The notes beneath the pieces are model-generated. The model was not told the origin of the DNA. It ran no database searches and was given only the letters and a program-made list of their open reading frames with translations. Shown here piece by piece: positions 7,463 through 16,618 of a DNA stretch of 36,595 bases. The translations under genes were made by a program, and so were the position numbers. The DNA is from Rhodoferax sp. OV413 (GTDB lineage Bacteria > Pseudomonadota > Gammaproteobacteria > Burkholderiales > Burkholderiaceae_C): assembly GCF_945881795.1 (NCBI RefSeq), contig NZ_CAMCVG010000015.1, positions 1 through 36,595 on the forward strand. The letters run 5' to 3'. Position 1 is the stretch's first letter, and each line of letters opens with the position of its first letter.

Positions 7463-10201
7463 TTACTCCAGCTCAGCCCCGAAGACCACTTGCCACAGCG
7501 CGAGTCCGGCCTCTTGCGGGGTCAGGGGCTGGTCTGCAGGGACCTGCGTCGGTGCCTCGTTCAGCCGGGCTGTGTGCTGAATCTGGCGCAGCTGCCGGTA
7601 GGCCAAGGCGGCGTTCTCACCCACTGGCGCCGGCAGAAGACCGCAGGCTTGTGCGCGCTGCAGCAAGCCGATGTTGCCTGCATTCGCCAGCAGCTCAGGG
7701 TGCGCGCCGCCCGCGCTGAGCACCAAATACTGCACCGCAAACTCGATGTCCACCATGCCACCCGGGCTGTGCTTCACATCAAACCAGCCCTCCTTGACGG
7801 GGTGACTGGCGCGCACCGTGTCGCGCATGGCGTGAATCTCTTCGCGCAGGGCCCGGGCATCGCGCGGGCTGGCAATCACGGCCTCGCGCACCGCGTCAAA
7901 GCGCGCCGCGAGCTCCGCCGACCCCCATACACACCGTGCCCGGGTGATGGCCTGGTGCTCCCAGGTCCAGGCGGTGTTGCTTCCGCGCTGCTGCTGGTAG
8001 TTGGCAAAGGCCCCGAAGCTGGTGACCAGAAGGCCCGAGCTGCCGTTGGGTCGCAGTGCGGTGTCGATCTCGTACAAGTCGCCCTCACCGGTCTTGACGG
8101 TGAGGTAATTGATGACCTTGCGAACGAGCGCCGAATAGACCTCGGGGGCGCGCTCGTCCTCGTCGTCGTAGACAAACACCAGGTCCAGATCGCTGCCGTA
8201 GCCCAGCTCTTTACCGCCCAGCTTGCCGTAGGCCATGATGGCGAAGCGGGGCTGTTCGATATGCCGGCTCTTCAGGCGCGCCCAGCACCAGCGGGTGGCC
8301 ACCCCCAGCACCGACTGCGCCAGCGCGCTCAGGTCATCGGCCACTTGCTCAACGCTGAGGCGGGCGTCCACGTCGCGCGCCAGGGTGCGGAACACCTCGG
8401 CATGGTGGGACCGGCGCAACAGGTTCAGCAGATTCTCATCATCGTCTTCCCGGCTGCCTTGCAGCGCCTTAAGGCGACGCTCGAGGTCGGCTTCAAAGGT
8501 GGCTGCGTCAAAGCGCTCATCCAGCACACGGTCGTCTGCCAGCTCGTCAATCACCCCTGGGTGCAGCAAAAGATACCGCGCAGGCCAGCGGGCCGCCCCC
8601 AGCATGCGCAGCAGGCGCTGGTGCACCAGCGGGCGCTCCAGCAACAGTGCCAAGTAGCTCTCGCGCCGCAGTAGCGGCTCCATCCAGTCGGCCAGCCGCA
8701 GTGCTGCGTCTTCGGTGATGAGGCCCTCACTGAGCCACAGCGCAGTGCGTTGCAGCAGGCGCGCCAGGCGGAGCCGGGAGTCTTCCTTGAGCGCCATGAC
8801 CCGGGGATGGGTGCGCCACAGGGCCATGCGCTCCTTGAATTGCCCGCTCAGTGCGTCCAAGGTGCTGTCGAGGTCGGCCGCGTCAGTGCGCGCAGGGGCG
8901 GGGCATTGGGTGCAAGGGGCGGAGCTGCCGCCGAGCAAGGCATCAAACTCCTGCGCCACCAGTTCGCGGTGCCGGTCCAGCTCGCGCAGCAAGGCGCCGC
9001 TGTCGGGAAGCCCCAGCGTGACTGCAATCCACTGCAGGTCGGCCTCATCGGTGGGCAGCACATGGGTCTGCTGATCATCCAGATACTGGATGCGGTGCTC
9101 CAGGCCGCGCAGGAAAAGGTAGGCCTCTGCCAGCGACTGCGCAATCGGGGCCGGCATCAGGCCGGCCTGCACAAGGCGCTGCAGGGCGCTCACCGTGGGG
9201 CGCGTGCGCAGGTCGGGGAACTGCCCGCCGCGCACCACCTGCAGCAACTGCACGGTGAACTCAATCTCGCGGATACCGCCGCGCGAAAGCTTGACGTCGT
9301 TGCTGCGCTCGGGCCGCCCTGCGCTGCGTTTGGCCGCATGTTCGCGGATTTGCCGGTGCAAGACGCGCAGCGCATCAAACACGCTGTAGTCGAGGTAGCG
9401 CCGGAACACGAAGGGCAGCACGATGGCGCGTAGCTGAATGGCCATGGGCGAGCCCACAGCGCCCGATGGTGCCAGCACCCGACTTTTGAGCCAGGCAAAG
9501 CGCTCCCATTCGCGCCCCTGCACATGAAAGTATTCCTCCAGCGCGCCCAGCGACACCGCCGGCGGGCCCGAGTTGCCGTTGGGCCGCAGTGCCAGATCGA
9601 CCCGGAACACAAAGCCGTGCTCGGTCGTCTCGCCCAGCAGTGCTGCCATGCCGCGCACCATGCGGGCAAAAAATTCCTGATTGGAGAGGCGTCCGCGCCC
9701 CCGCACGTCGCCGCCATCTTTGCCCGTGGGTTCGCCCGTGGTTTCGCCGTCCTGGTCGTAGACGTAGATGAGATCGATGTCGCTCGATACATTGAGCTCA
9801 CGCGCGCCCAGCTTGCCCATGCCCAGCACCAGCAGGCGGGCCGGTACGCCCGTGCCGGTGCGCGGCTCCCCGTGCAGCGCCTTCAGGCTGGCGTAGCTGT
9901 CGGCGTAGGTGAGGTCGAGTGCCATTTCGGCCAGGTGGGTCATGGCGCCGGTGACCTGCGCCACATCGGCCTGGCCGCTGCAGTCCAGTGTGGCCAGCCG
10001 CTCCAGGGTGAGCTGGCGCGCCACCCGCAGTGCCGCACCCAGGGTCAGTCCGCAGGACTGCAGCGACACCGTGAGCTGCAGCAAGGTGGTCTCGGTGGGC
10101 AAGCCCTGCGGCAGCAAGTCAAGTTCGGCCGCATAACGCCTGCGGATACGCTGTACGAAGCGCGTGCCGGCCGAGGCGGCGGGATTCTCAATGCGGGTCA
10201 T
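7463..10201 (-). CDS. glnE: Bifunctional glutamine synthetase adenylyltransferase/adenylyl-removing enzyme
   Basis: A 912-residue enzyme that attaches AMP to, and removes it from, the conserved tyrosine of glutamine synthetase, controlling ammonia assimilation under PII signalling. Two nucleotidyltransferase domains are visible: the N-terminal adenylyl-removing one with ELNVSSDIDLIYVYD (around residue 137) and the C-terminal adenylylating one with GKELGYGSDLDLVFVYDDE (around residue 665). Each is followed by a helical bundle with GGIREIEFTVQLLQVVRGG and GGMVDIEFAVQYLVL. Length is close to the E. coli enzyme (946). The frame could start seven codons earlier at 10222, but the ATG at 10201 has AGGA in front and the other has no ribosome-binding site. 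It is divergent from yhdP with only 27 bases between starts. Confidence 0.95.
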   Translation of the reverse strand: MTRIENPAASAGTRFVQRIRRRYAAELDLLPQGLPTETTLLQLTVSLQSCGLTLGAALRVARQLTLERLATLDCSGQADVAQVTGAMTHLAEMALDLTYADSYASLKALHGEPRTGTGVPARLLVLGMGKLGARELNVSSDIDLIYVYDQDGETTGEPTGKDGGDVRGRGRLSNQEFFARMVRGMAALLGETTEHGFVFRVDLALRPNGNSGPPAVSLGALEEYFHVQGREWERFAWLKSRVLAPSGAVGSPMAIQLRAIVLPFVFRRYLDYSVFDALRVLHRQIREHAAKRSAGRPERSNDVKLSRGGIREIEFTVQLLQVVRGGQFPDLRTRPTVSALQRLVQAGLMPAPIAQSLAEAYLFLRGLEHRIQYLDDQQTHVLPTDEADLQWIAVTLGLPDSGALLRELDRHRELVAQEFDALLGGSSAPCTQCPAPARTDAADLDSTLDALSGQFKERMALWRTHPRVMALKEDSRLRLARLLQRTALWLSEGLITEDAALRLADWMEPLLRRESYLALLLERPLVHQRLLRMLGAARWPARYLLLHPGVIDELADDRVLDERFDAATFEADLERRLKALQGSREDDDENLLNLLRRSHHAEVFRTLARDVDARLSVEQVADDLSALAQSVLGVATRWCWARLKSRHIEQPRFAIMAYGKLGGKELGYGSDLDLVFVYDDEDERAPEVYSALVRKVINYLTVKTGEGDLYEIDTALRPNGSSGLLVTSFGAFANYQQQRGSNTAWTWEHQAITRARCVWGSAELAARFDAVREAVIASPRDARALREEIHAMRDTVRASHPVKEGWFDVKHSPGGMVDIEFAVQYLVLSAGGAHPELLANAGNIGLLQRAQACGLLPAPVGENAALAYRQLRQIQHTARLNEAPTQVPADQPLTPQEAGLALWQVVFGAELE

Positions 10202-10228
10202 AATTCCTGACACAGTCCCCATAGCACG

Positions 10229-13200
10229 ATGAACGAATCGACCACCGGCCCCTCACTGCGCCTAAGGGTGTTTGCCAGCGTAAGCCGCTGGGCCCTGCGC
10301 TTGCTGGCGGTGGCATGGTTGGGCCTAGTTGTGCTCTGGAGCGGGCTTCATTTTGTGATTGTGCCGCGAATCGCCGATTTCCGCCCGTGGCTGGAAGCGC
10401 GGGCCTCGCAGGCGGTGGGTTTGCCGGTCCGCATCGGCGATATGCAGGCCCGCACCAACGGTGTCATCCCCTCTATCGAACTCATCCGTGTAAGTCTTCT
10501 CGACCAGGACGGCCGAGAGGCGCTGCTGCTGCCCAGTGTCATTGCGGCCATCTCCCCGCGCTCCTTGCTTGTGGGGGGCTTTGAACAGCTCTATATCGAC
10601 AGCCCCGCGCTGGACATTCGCCGCACGGCCGACGGCAATCTCTGGGTCGCGGGCCTGTCAATCAGCGACCGCGCCGGGCAGGACGGCGCCGTGGCGGATT
10701 GGCTTTTTTCACAGACCGAAGTAGCTGTTGTGAACGGGAGGGTGCGCTGGACCGATGAGACCCGGGCCGCACCGCCGGTGGAGTTGGAAGGTGTGCAACT
10801 GGTGCTGCGCAACCGCCTGCGCAGCCACTCCCTGCGCCTGGATGCCGATCCGCCGGCGCAATGGGGCGAGCGGCTGAGCCTGCGCGGGGTGTTCCGCCAG
10901 CCCCTGCTGTCCTTGCATGCTGGCGACTGGAAGGCCTGGGACGGACAGGCCTATGCCGACTTTTCGCGGATCGATCTGGCTGAGCTGGGCCGCTATGTGG
11001 ATTTGGGCGCGCAACTGGCCAAGGGCAGCGGCATGTTCAGGGCCTGGGTCGATGTCGCGGGCGGCGTGCCCACCGGTGCGGTGGCCGATGTGCTGCTGCG
11101 TGAGGTCAACATGACGACCGATCCCGCGCTGGCGCCGCTGACTCTGGCGTCGGTGTCGGGGCGCCTGGGGGCCAAAAATTTGCCCGATGGCATGGAAATC
11201 AGCACCGAAGCGCTGGAGTTCGTGACCCAGGATGGCATCCACTGGCCCGGCGGCAACGTGACGCTGCGGCGCTTTCGCGCCGGCACGGATGCCGAGTACG
11301 GCCAGCTCACCGCCGACCGCCTGGACCTGGCCGCCATGGCGCAAATTGCCACCCGCCTGCCTTTGGACGCCGCATCCCACGCGCAGCTGCAGCGGCTCAA
11401 CCCCCAAGGTGTGGTGGACCGGCTGCAAGCCAGCTGGAAGGGCCCTTTGAGCGCGCCGCAGACCTACACCGCCCAGGGCAAAGTAAGCGCCTTGGGCCTG
11501 CCATCCTGCCGCTGCGTGGATGCATGGCCGGGCCTGCGCGGGCTGGACGCTGAGTTTGATTTCGACCAGTCCGGCGGACGCGCCACGCTGGCGATGGAGC
11601 GCGGCATGCTCGATGCCTACGGAATGCTTGACGAACCGCAGGTGCCGCTCGATCAGTTCTCGGCCGATGTGCAGTGGAAGTTGGACGGCAGGCGCCTGGC
11701 GGTGTCAGGCACCAAGGTGCAGTTTGCCAATGCGGACGCGAAGGGCGAGCTGCAATTCAAGTGGAGCGGTCCGCTGGACAGCACGACCGGCCCCGGGCGC
11801 CTCGGCGTGCTGGACCTGCAGGGCAGCCTCAGCCGGGCGGATGGTGCCAAAGTGCGCCGCTATCTTCCGGTAGTCATGGAAAAAGACTCGCTGGACTACC
11901 TTCAGGGGGCCCTGCTTGCGGGCTCGGTCAGCAATGCGCAATTCAAGCTCAAGGGCGACCTGGCGGATTTCCCTTATCGCACCGGGCAGCCGGGCGAATT
12001 CCGCGTAACAGCCAATGTTCAGAACGCCAGCATTGCCTATGCGCCGCCCTTTGTCATGCCCAAAGACAGCCTGCCCTGGCCCATACTGACCCAACTGCAG
12101 GGCGAGATGGTGCTGGACCGTGATGTGGTGCAGGTCAAGGTGCAGCGCGGTATGGTCGCCGGCAGCGCGCTGCAGATTGGCAAGTCCGAAGTGCAGGTCA
12201 GCCGGTTGTACGACTCTTCGGTGGTGAGCGTGGTCGCAGAGGCCAAGGGCCCGCTGTCCGACCTGCTGGGCGTGGTCAACTCCAGCCCGTTGGCTGCGAT
12301 GACGAACAAGTCCCTCGCACAGACCACGGCCAGCGGTACGGCGGACTACAAGCTCAGGCTCACCTTGCCGGTGGCGGATGTGAACAAAACCACGGTGCAG
12401 GGGAGTGTGGTGCTTGCCGGCAACGATGTGCAGATCGCGCCCGGCACGCCTAAGCTCGCACGGGCGCGCGGCACCATCAACCTGACGGATTCGGGCTTCA
12501 GCCTGAGCGGAGCGCAGGCGCGTGCGCTCGGAGGCGATGTGCGGCTCGACGGAGGGTTGACCTTTGGTAGCACTGCCGTTAATGCTTCCGGCAGTGCTGC
12601 TTCCAGCACTTCGCGGCCGCTGCCTACCCAGATTTTGCTCAGTGGCGTTGCGACCGCTGAAGGCATCCGCCAGACGCCCGAACTCGGGCCGGCCATCCGG
12701 CTGGCGCAGTTCGCCACCGGCAGCGCAGCCTACACCGCGAGCCTGGGATTTCGTTCGGGTGTGGCCGAGCTGCAACTACAGACCACCCTGGAGGGCATGG
12801 GCCTGCAGCTGCCCGTGCCGCTGGGTAAGGCGCCGGAGGCCGCGCTGCCGGTGCGTGTGGCGTCTGAGCTGTTGCGCACCGCAGGTGTCACGGGCGCGGG
12901 GCGCATTCGCGACCGCTGGCAGCTGGAGGTAGGGCGTGTGGCGTCGTTTGTGTTTGTGCGCGATCTCTCCGGCAGCGAGCCGCGGGTGCAGAGCGGCGCC
13001 ATCGGCGTGGGTCTGGCGGTGGATGAGGCTGCGCCCCTGCCTGAAGAGGGTGTGTCGGCCAACATCAACATGCAGACCTTGAATCTGGATGCCTGGTCGG
13101 CCGTTTTGGACAAACTGGGTCTGGACGCCAGTGCTCCCTCGGGCCTCAAGCCTGCTGCCGGGAAGGCGGTCCCCGGACCCAATGCCGCTTCAGCCGAGGT

Positions 13201-14317
13201 GGGTTACATGCCTGCGGTGGTGGTCTTGCGGGCCCGGGAGCTGCAGTTCTCCGGCCGCGAGCTCAACAACGTGGTGATGGGTGCCGGTCGCGACGGCCCG
13301 CTGTGGCGCGCCAATGTGGACGCCACCGAGCTCAGCGGCTATTTCGAATACCGCCAGCCCTCGGGCGCCAATTCCGGGCGGCTCTACGGCCGGCTGGCGC
13401 GCCTGTCCATCGGGCAAAGCAACGCGCAGGACGTGGAGTCCCTGCTCGATGAGCAGCCCGCGGCCATACCGGCGTTGGACATCGAGGTGGAAGACTTCGT
13501 GCTGCGCGGCAAGCGCCTGGGCCGCATCGATATCGAGGCCGTCAATCTGGGCAGCGCCAGCGCCCGGGAGTGGCGCCTCAACCGCTTCAATATAGAGACC
13601 CCCGAGGCGCGGCTCACCGCCTCGGGCAACTGGGCCAGCGTCAACGCGTCGGCCGCGCCGCAAGGAAAAAGTATCCGCGATCGGCGCCGCACGGTGCTCA
13701 ACTTCAAGCTCGACATTTCCGATTCCGGCGAGTTGCTGGGCCGCCTGGGCATGCCCGGCGTGGTGCGCAAGGGGGCGGGCAAGGTAGAGGGACAGGTGGC
13801 CTGGGCCGGCTCGCCGATTACCGTGGACTACCCCAGCATGAGCGGCAAATTCAATGTGAATGTGGAAAACGGCCAGTTCCTGAAGGCCGACCCGGGTATT
13901 GCCAAGCTGCTCGGCGTGCTCAGCCTGCAGAGCCTGCCGCGCCGGTTGATGCTGGACTTTCGCGATGTGTTCGCCGAGGGCTTTGCGTTTGACTTCTTTC
14001 GCGGTGACATGAACATCGAGCAAGGAATTGCCAGAACCAGCAACCTGCAGATGAAGGGGGTGAACGCCGCGGTGCTGATGGAGGGGCAGGCCGACATCGC
14101 CAAAGAGACGCAGAACCTGCGCATGGTGGTGGTGCCCGAAATCAATGCCGGAGGCGCTTCCCTGATTGCCTCCACCATCAACCCGGTGGTGGGCCTGGGC
14201 ACGTTTTTGGCCCAGTTGTTGCTGCGCGGCCCGCTGGTCAATGCTGCCACCCAGGAATTTGTGGTGGACGGCACCTGGCTTGAGCCGCGGGTGACCCAAG
14301 TGCCGCGCCGGCCCTGA
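10229..14317 (+). CDS. yhdP: YhdP family (AsmA-like) phospholipid-transport protein
   Basis: A 1362-residue protein with one N-terminal membrane helix (about residues 20-45, LLAVAWLGLVVLWSGLHFVI) and a very long periplasmic body. The opening IADFRPWLEARASQAVGLPV, the repeated beta-rich segments, and the C-terminal AsmA-like part (GKVEGQVAWAGSPITVDYPS, then LGVLSLQSLPRRLMLDF and NPVVGLGTFLAQLLL) match YhdP, one of the large AsmA-type proteins that form a bridge for phospholipid transport from inner to outer membrane. E. coli YhdP has 1266 residues, so this is slightly longer. There is no obvious Shine-Dalgarno before the ATG. The transport role is family knowledge; nothing in the sequence here contradicts it. 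It is followed 36 bases later by a nitrilase-family gene. Confidence 0.92.
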   Translation: MNESTTGPSLRLRVFASVSRWALRLLAVAWLGLVVLWSGLHFVIVPRIADFRPWLEARASQAVGLPVRIGDMQARTNGVIPSIELIRVSLLDQDGREALLLPSVIAAISPRSLLVGGFEQLYIDSPALDIRRTADGNLWVAGLSISDRAGQDGAVADWLFSQTEVAVVNGRVRWTDETRAAPPVELEGVQLVLRNRLRSHSLRLDADPPAQWGERLSLRGVFRQPLLSLHAGDWKAWDGQAYADFSRIDLAELGRYVDLGAQLAKGSGMFRAWVDVAGGVPTGAVADVLLREVNMTTDPALAPLTLASVSGRLGAKNLPDGMEISTEALEFVTQDGIHWPGGNVTLRRFRAGTDAEYGQLTADRLDLAAMAQIATRLPLDAASHAQLQRLNPQGVVDRLQASWKGPLSAPQTYTAQGKVSALGLPSCRCVDAWPGLRGLDAEFDFDQSGGRATLAMERGMLDAYGMLDEPQVPLDQFSADVQWKLDGRRLAVSGTKVQFANADAKGELQFKWSGPLDSTTGPGRLGVLDLQGSLSRADGAKVRRYLPVVMEKDSLDYLQGALLAGSVSNAQFKLKGDLADFPYRTGQPGEFRVTANVQNASIAYAPPFVMPKDSLPWPILTQLQGEMVLDRDVVQVKVQRGMVAGSALQIGKSEVQVSRLYDSSVVSVVAEAKGPLSDLLGVVNSSPLAAMTNKSLAQTTASGTADYKLRLTLPVADVNKTTVQGSVVLAGNDVQIAPGTPKLARARGTINLTDSGFSLSGAQARALGGDVRLDGGLTFGSTAVNASGSAASSTSRPLPTQILLSGVATAEGIRQTPELGPAIRLAQFATGSAAYTASLGFRSGVAELQLQTTLEGMGLQLPVPLGKAPEAALPVRVASELLRTAGVTGAGRIRDRWQLEVGRVASFVFVRDLSGSEPRVQSGAIGVGLAVDEAAPLPEEGVSANINMQTLNLDAWSAVLDKLGLDASAPSGLKPAAGKAVPGPNAASAEVGYMPAVVVLRARELQFSGRELNNVVMGAGRDGPLWRANVDATELSGYFEYRQPSGANSGRLYGRLARLSIGQSNAQDVESLLDEQPAAIPALDIEVEDFVLRGKRLGRIDIEAVNLGSASAREWRLNRFNIETPEARLTASGNWASVNASAAPQGKSIRDRRRTVLNFKLDISDSGELLGRLGMPGVVRKGAGKVEGQVAWAGSPITVDYPSMSGKFNVNVENGQFLKADPGIAKLLGVLSLQSLPRRLMLDFRDVFAEGFAFDFFRGDMNIEQGIARTSNLQMKGVNAAVLMEGQADIAKETQNLRMVVVPEINAGGASLIASTINPVVGLGTFLAQLLLRGPLVNAATQEFVVDGTWLEPRVTQVPRRP

Positions 14318-14336
14318 AGCGCCCGTACCCTCCCAA

Positions 14337-14348
14337 GCTATCAAGGAG
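14337..14348 (+). promoter_or_regulatory. Ribosome-binding site of the amidase gene, inside a GCTATCAA motif
   Basis: GCTATCAAGGAG provides a near-perfect AAGGAG Shine-Dalgarno five bases before the ATG at 14354. The same GCTATCAA octamer recurs at 19477 and at 34061 in this window, where it begins a dispersed repeat, so the ribosome-binding site may have been recruited from a repeat fragment. That origin is inference. Confidence 0.6.
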
Positions 14349-14353
14349 CCCCC

Positions 14354-15172
14354 ATGAAAGTTGCTGCTATTCAGATGGTGTCCACCGGCGAGCTGCAGGA
14401 CAACCTGCGTGTGGCCGGAGAACTCTTGGCGCAGGCTGCGGTGCAAGGGGCTGAGCTGGCAGTGCTACCCGAATACTTCTGCCTGATCGGCCCGCGCGAC
14501 GCTGACAAGCTCGCCATTCAGGAGGCCTTTGGCGAGGGGCCTATTCAGGACTTCATCGCCGGGCGCGCACGCGCATTGGGGCTCTGGATCGTGGCCGGCA
14601 CACTGCCGCTCAGCGCCAATGAGCCCGACCATGTGTTCAACAGCTCGCTGGCCTACAACCCGCAGGGAGAGTGCGTGGCGCGTTACGACAAGATCCATCT
14701 CTTCCGCTTTGACAACGGGGTCGAGAGCTACGACGAGTCCCGCGTGCTGGAGCGGGGCCACACGCCGACTGTGTTTTCTCTGGCGTCGGCCGACGGGCAC
14801 GCCTGGACGGTGGGCATGAGCGTGTGCTACGACATGCGCTTTGCCGAGCTCTACCGGGACTACGCCCGCCGCGGGGTGGACTTGCTGCTCGCCCCCAGCG
14901 CTTTCACCCACACCACCGGCGAGGCGCACTGGGAGGTGCTGCTGCGCGCACGGGCGATTGAAAACCTGGCTTTTGTGGCAGCCGCGGCCCAGGGCGGCGT
15001 TCACCCCAGCGGGCGGCGCACCTGGGGCCAGAGCCTGCTCATCGATCCCTGGGGTCGGGTGCTGGCCCAACAGGCGCAGGGCCCGGGCGTGGTCATCGCG
15101 GAGCTGGACCCGGCGCTGCTGCTGCAGTGCCGCACCCAGCTGCCGGCTTTGCAACACCGGGTGCTGGCGTGA
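14354..15172 (+). CDS. Carbon-nitrogen hydrolase (Nit-type amidase)
   Basis: A 272-residue member of the nitrilase superfamily with the full Glu-Lys-Cys triad: E40 in AVLPEYF, K113 in YDKIHLFRFD and C158 in MSVCYDMRFAELYRDYA. The residues around the cysteine and HWEVLLRARAIENLAF are those of the Nit1/Nit2 branch, whose bacterial members hydrolyse deaminated glutathione or omega-amides as metabolite repair, so that is the likely role; the exact substrate is inferred. A strong AAGGAG site lies just before the ATG. YhdP followed by this amidase is a common neighbourhood in betaproteobacteria. A dispersed repeat element begins three bases after the stop codon. Confidence 0.92.
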   Translation: MKVAAIQMVSTGELQDNLRVAGELLAQAAVQGAELAVLPEYFCLIGPRDADKLAIQEAFGEGPIQDFIAGRARALGLWIVAGTLPLSANEPDHVFNSSLAYNPQGECVARYDKIHLFRFDNGVESYDESRVLERGHTPTVFSLASADGHAWTVGMSVCYDMRFAELYRDYARRGVDLLLAPSAFTHTTGEAHWEVLLRARAIENLAFVAAAAQGGVHPSGRRTWGQSLLIDPWGRVLAQQAQGPGVVIAELDPALLLQCRTQLPALQHRVLA

Positions 15173-15174
15173 TT

Positions 15175-15217
15175 GCTATGCTTTCAGGAGCTAATCGCGC
15201 ATATTCTACGTGGGCTA
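15175..15217 (+). repeat. Dispersed intergenic repeat, copy A
   Basis: Starting three bases after the amidase stop codon, the order GCTAT, nine bases, AGCT, four bases, GCGCA, ten bases, GGGC is found. The same order with the same spacings (eight rather than ten in the last gap) occurs at 34061-34099 right after pgk. I recall such GCTAT-starting small elements as common in Comamonadaceae intergenic DNA, but only the in-window match is shown here. The end of the element supplies the stop codon of the minus-strand micro-protein gene. Confidence 0.6.
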
Positions 15218-15346
15218 ATCCGCTTTTTCGTCCTTTTTTTCCTCGGGCGGAAGCTCCCCGTTCTTGCGTCCGGCAAACATGGTCCACCAGATGATGCCCA
15301 CAAATATCAGTCCCGCACCGAGGGCTTCGAGCAATAGCAAGGTCAT
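15215..15346 (-). CDS. Small single-pass membrane protein, 43 residues
   Basis: Reading the minus strand from the ATG at 15346 gives a clean 43-residue frame ending in TAG at 15215. It starts MTLLLLEALGAGLIFVG, continues IIWWTMFAGRKNG, and ends in a highly charged tail (LPPEEKKDEKAD), that is one membrane helix (about residues 8-24) with a positive then acidic cytoplasmic end. An AGGA lies eight bases upstream of the start. The design is that of a genuine small membrane protein and not of a random frame, since hydrophobic and charged residues are sharply separated. Its ATG and the ATG of mltA on the other strand share the same CATG palindrome. No function can be assigned; proximity suggests envelope or peptidoglycan work. 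Confidence 0.65.
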   Translation of the reverse strand: MTLLLLEALGAGLIFVGIIWWTMFAGRKNGELPPEEKKDEKAD

Positions 15347-16535
15347 GAATCGGGTCCTGTTCTGGTGGGTGGGGTGCGCCATTGTAGGAACGCTGGCGGG
15401 CTGCGCCGGCCGGCCAGCGGCCTACCGCGCGCCGGTAGAGCCGGACCGCACCGCGGCTTCGGCGCCCGGCGCCGGTTCGCAAGGCGCCATGCCGGCGGGC
15501 AGCGCGGTGGGCCCCGCTGTTGCCCCCGCTTTTGCCCCGGGTCGCAGCCGCTGGGTGCCGGTGGCCTGGGAGTCCTTGCCCGGCTGGGGCGGCGACAGCC
15601 TGTTTGAGGCCTGGAACGCCTGGATCAAGAGCTGCGAAAAGCCCCAGCCCCCACTGGCCGCCCTGTGCGGCGAGGTGCGGCGCTTGAGCATCGGCAGCCC
15701 GCAGGAGCAGCTGGAGTGGATGCAGTCCCGGCTTCAGCCGCACCGGGTTGAGTCTTTGCAGGGCGAGGCCACCGGACTCCTGACCAGCTATTACGAACCC
15801 ACCTTGGAGGCCAGCCGCAACCCCGCGCCGGGCTTTGGCGTGCCTCTCTACCAGCTGCCCGCTGGAATGGCCGCGCGCAAACCCTGGTTCAGCCGCCAGG
15901 AGATAGACACCCTGCCCGAGGCGCAGGCCGCTCTGCGGGGCAAAGCGCTGGCCTATGTGGCCGACCCGGTGGACGCGCTGGTGCTGCAAATTCAGGGGTC
16001 CGGCCGCTTGCGCATCACCCAGCCCGACGGCAGCCAGATCCGGATCCGGCTGGCCTACGCCGGTACCAACGAGCAGCCCTACCGCAGCGTGGGGCGCTGG
16101 TTGCTGGACCAGGGCCTGATCAAGGACGCCTCGTGGCCCGGCATCAAGGCCTGGCTGGCGCAGAACCCGCAGCGCCAGCAGGAGCTTCTGTGGGCCAACC
16201 CGCGGGTGGTCTTCTTCAAGGAAGAGCCCTTGGCTGAGTTAGACGCAGCCTTTGGCCCGAAAGGAGCGCAGGGTGTGGCGCTGACGCCGGGCCGCTCAAT
16301 CGCGGTGGACCCGTCGAGCATTCCCTATGGCGCGCCGGTCTGGCTGGCCTCCAGCGGAGGCCAGACGCAGCTGCAGAAAATGGTGTTTGCGCAGGACACC
16401 GGCAGCGCCATCGTCGGTGCCGTGCGCGCCGACTACTTCGCCGGCTGGGGCCCCGAGGCTGCCGAGCTGGCCGGGCGCATGCGCCAGCCCCTGCAGATGT
16501 GGGTGCTGTGGCCCCGGGAAAGCCTGACGCGGTAG
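15345..16535 (+). CDS. mltA: Membrane-bound lytic murein transglycosylase A
   Basis: A 396-residue lipoprotein that cleaves the MurNAc-GlcNAc bond of peptidoglycan, forming 1,6-anhydro ends at the outer membrane. The N-terminus MNRVLFWWVGCAIVGTLAGC is a lipoprotein signal with lipobox LAGC, so Cys20 would be lipidated. A proline/alanine-rich linker follows, then the MltA domain (GLLTSYYEPTLEASR, VLQIQGSGRL, RLAYAGTNEQPYRSVGRWL) and the 3D domain with KMVFAQDTGSAIVGAVRADYF, whose aspartate is the likely catalytic acid. The frame is open 27 codons upstream, but the start at 15345 places the signal peptide correctly. This start overlaps head-to-head with the micro-protein start. Confidence 0.95.
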   Translation: MNRVLFWWVGCAIVGTLAGCAGRPAAYRAPVEPDRTAASAPGAGSQGAMPAGSAVGPAVAPAFAPGRSRWVPVAWESLPGWGGDSLFEAWNAWIKSCEKPQPPLAALCGEVRRLSIGSPQEQLEWMQSRLQPHRVESLQGEATGLLTSYYEPTLEASRNPAPGFGVPLYQLPAGMAARKPWFSRQEIDTLPEAQAALRGKALAYVADPVDALVLQIQGSGRLRITQPDGSQIRIRLAYAGTNEQPYRSVGRWLLDQGLIKDASWPGIKAWLAQNPQRQQELLWANPRVVFFKEEPLAELDAAFGPKGAQGVALTPGRSIAVDPSSIPYGAPVWLASSGGQTQLQKMVFAQDTGSAIVGAVRADYFAGWGPEAAELAGRMRQPLQMWVLWPRESLTR

Positions 16536-16618
16536 CGTGCAGGCGCGGGGCGTTAGCATCGCTGTATTCAAGTTGTGCGATATTGACGCAACACGTGTGA
16601 GCCAACAAGGACGACCCC

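Noticed and set aside
13190..14446. A 418-codon minus-strand frame opposite the end of yhdP
   Set aside because: Shadow of yhdP; extends over the start of the amidase gene and has no recognisable domain.
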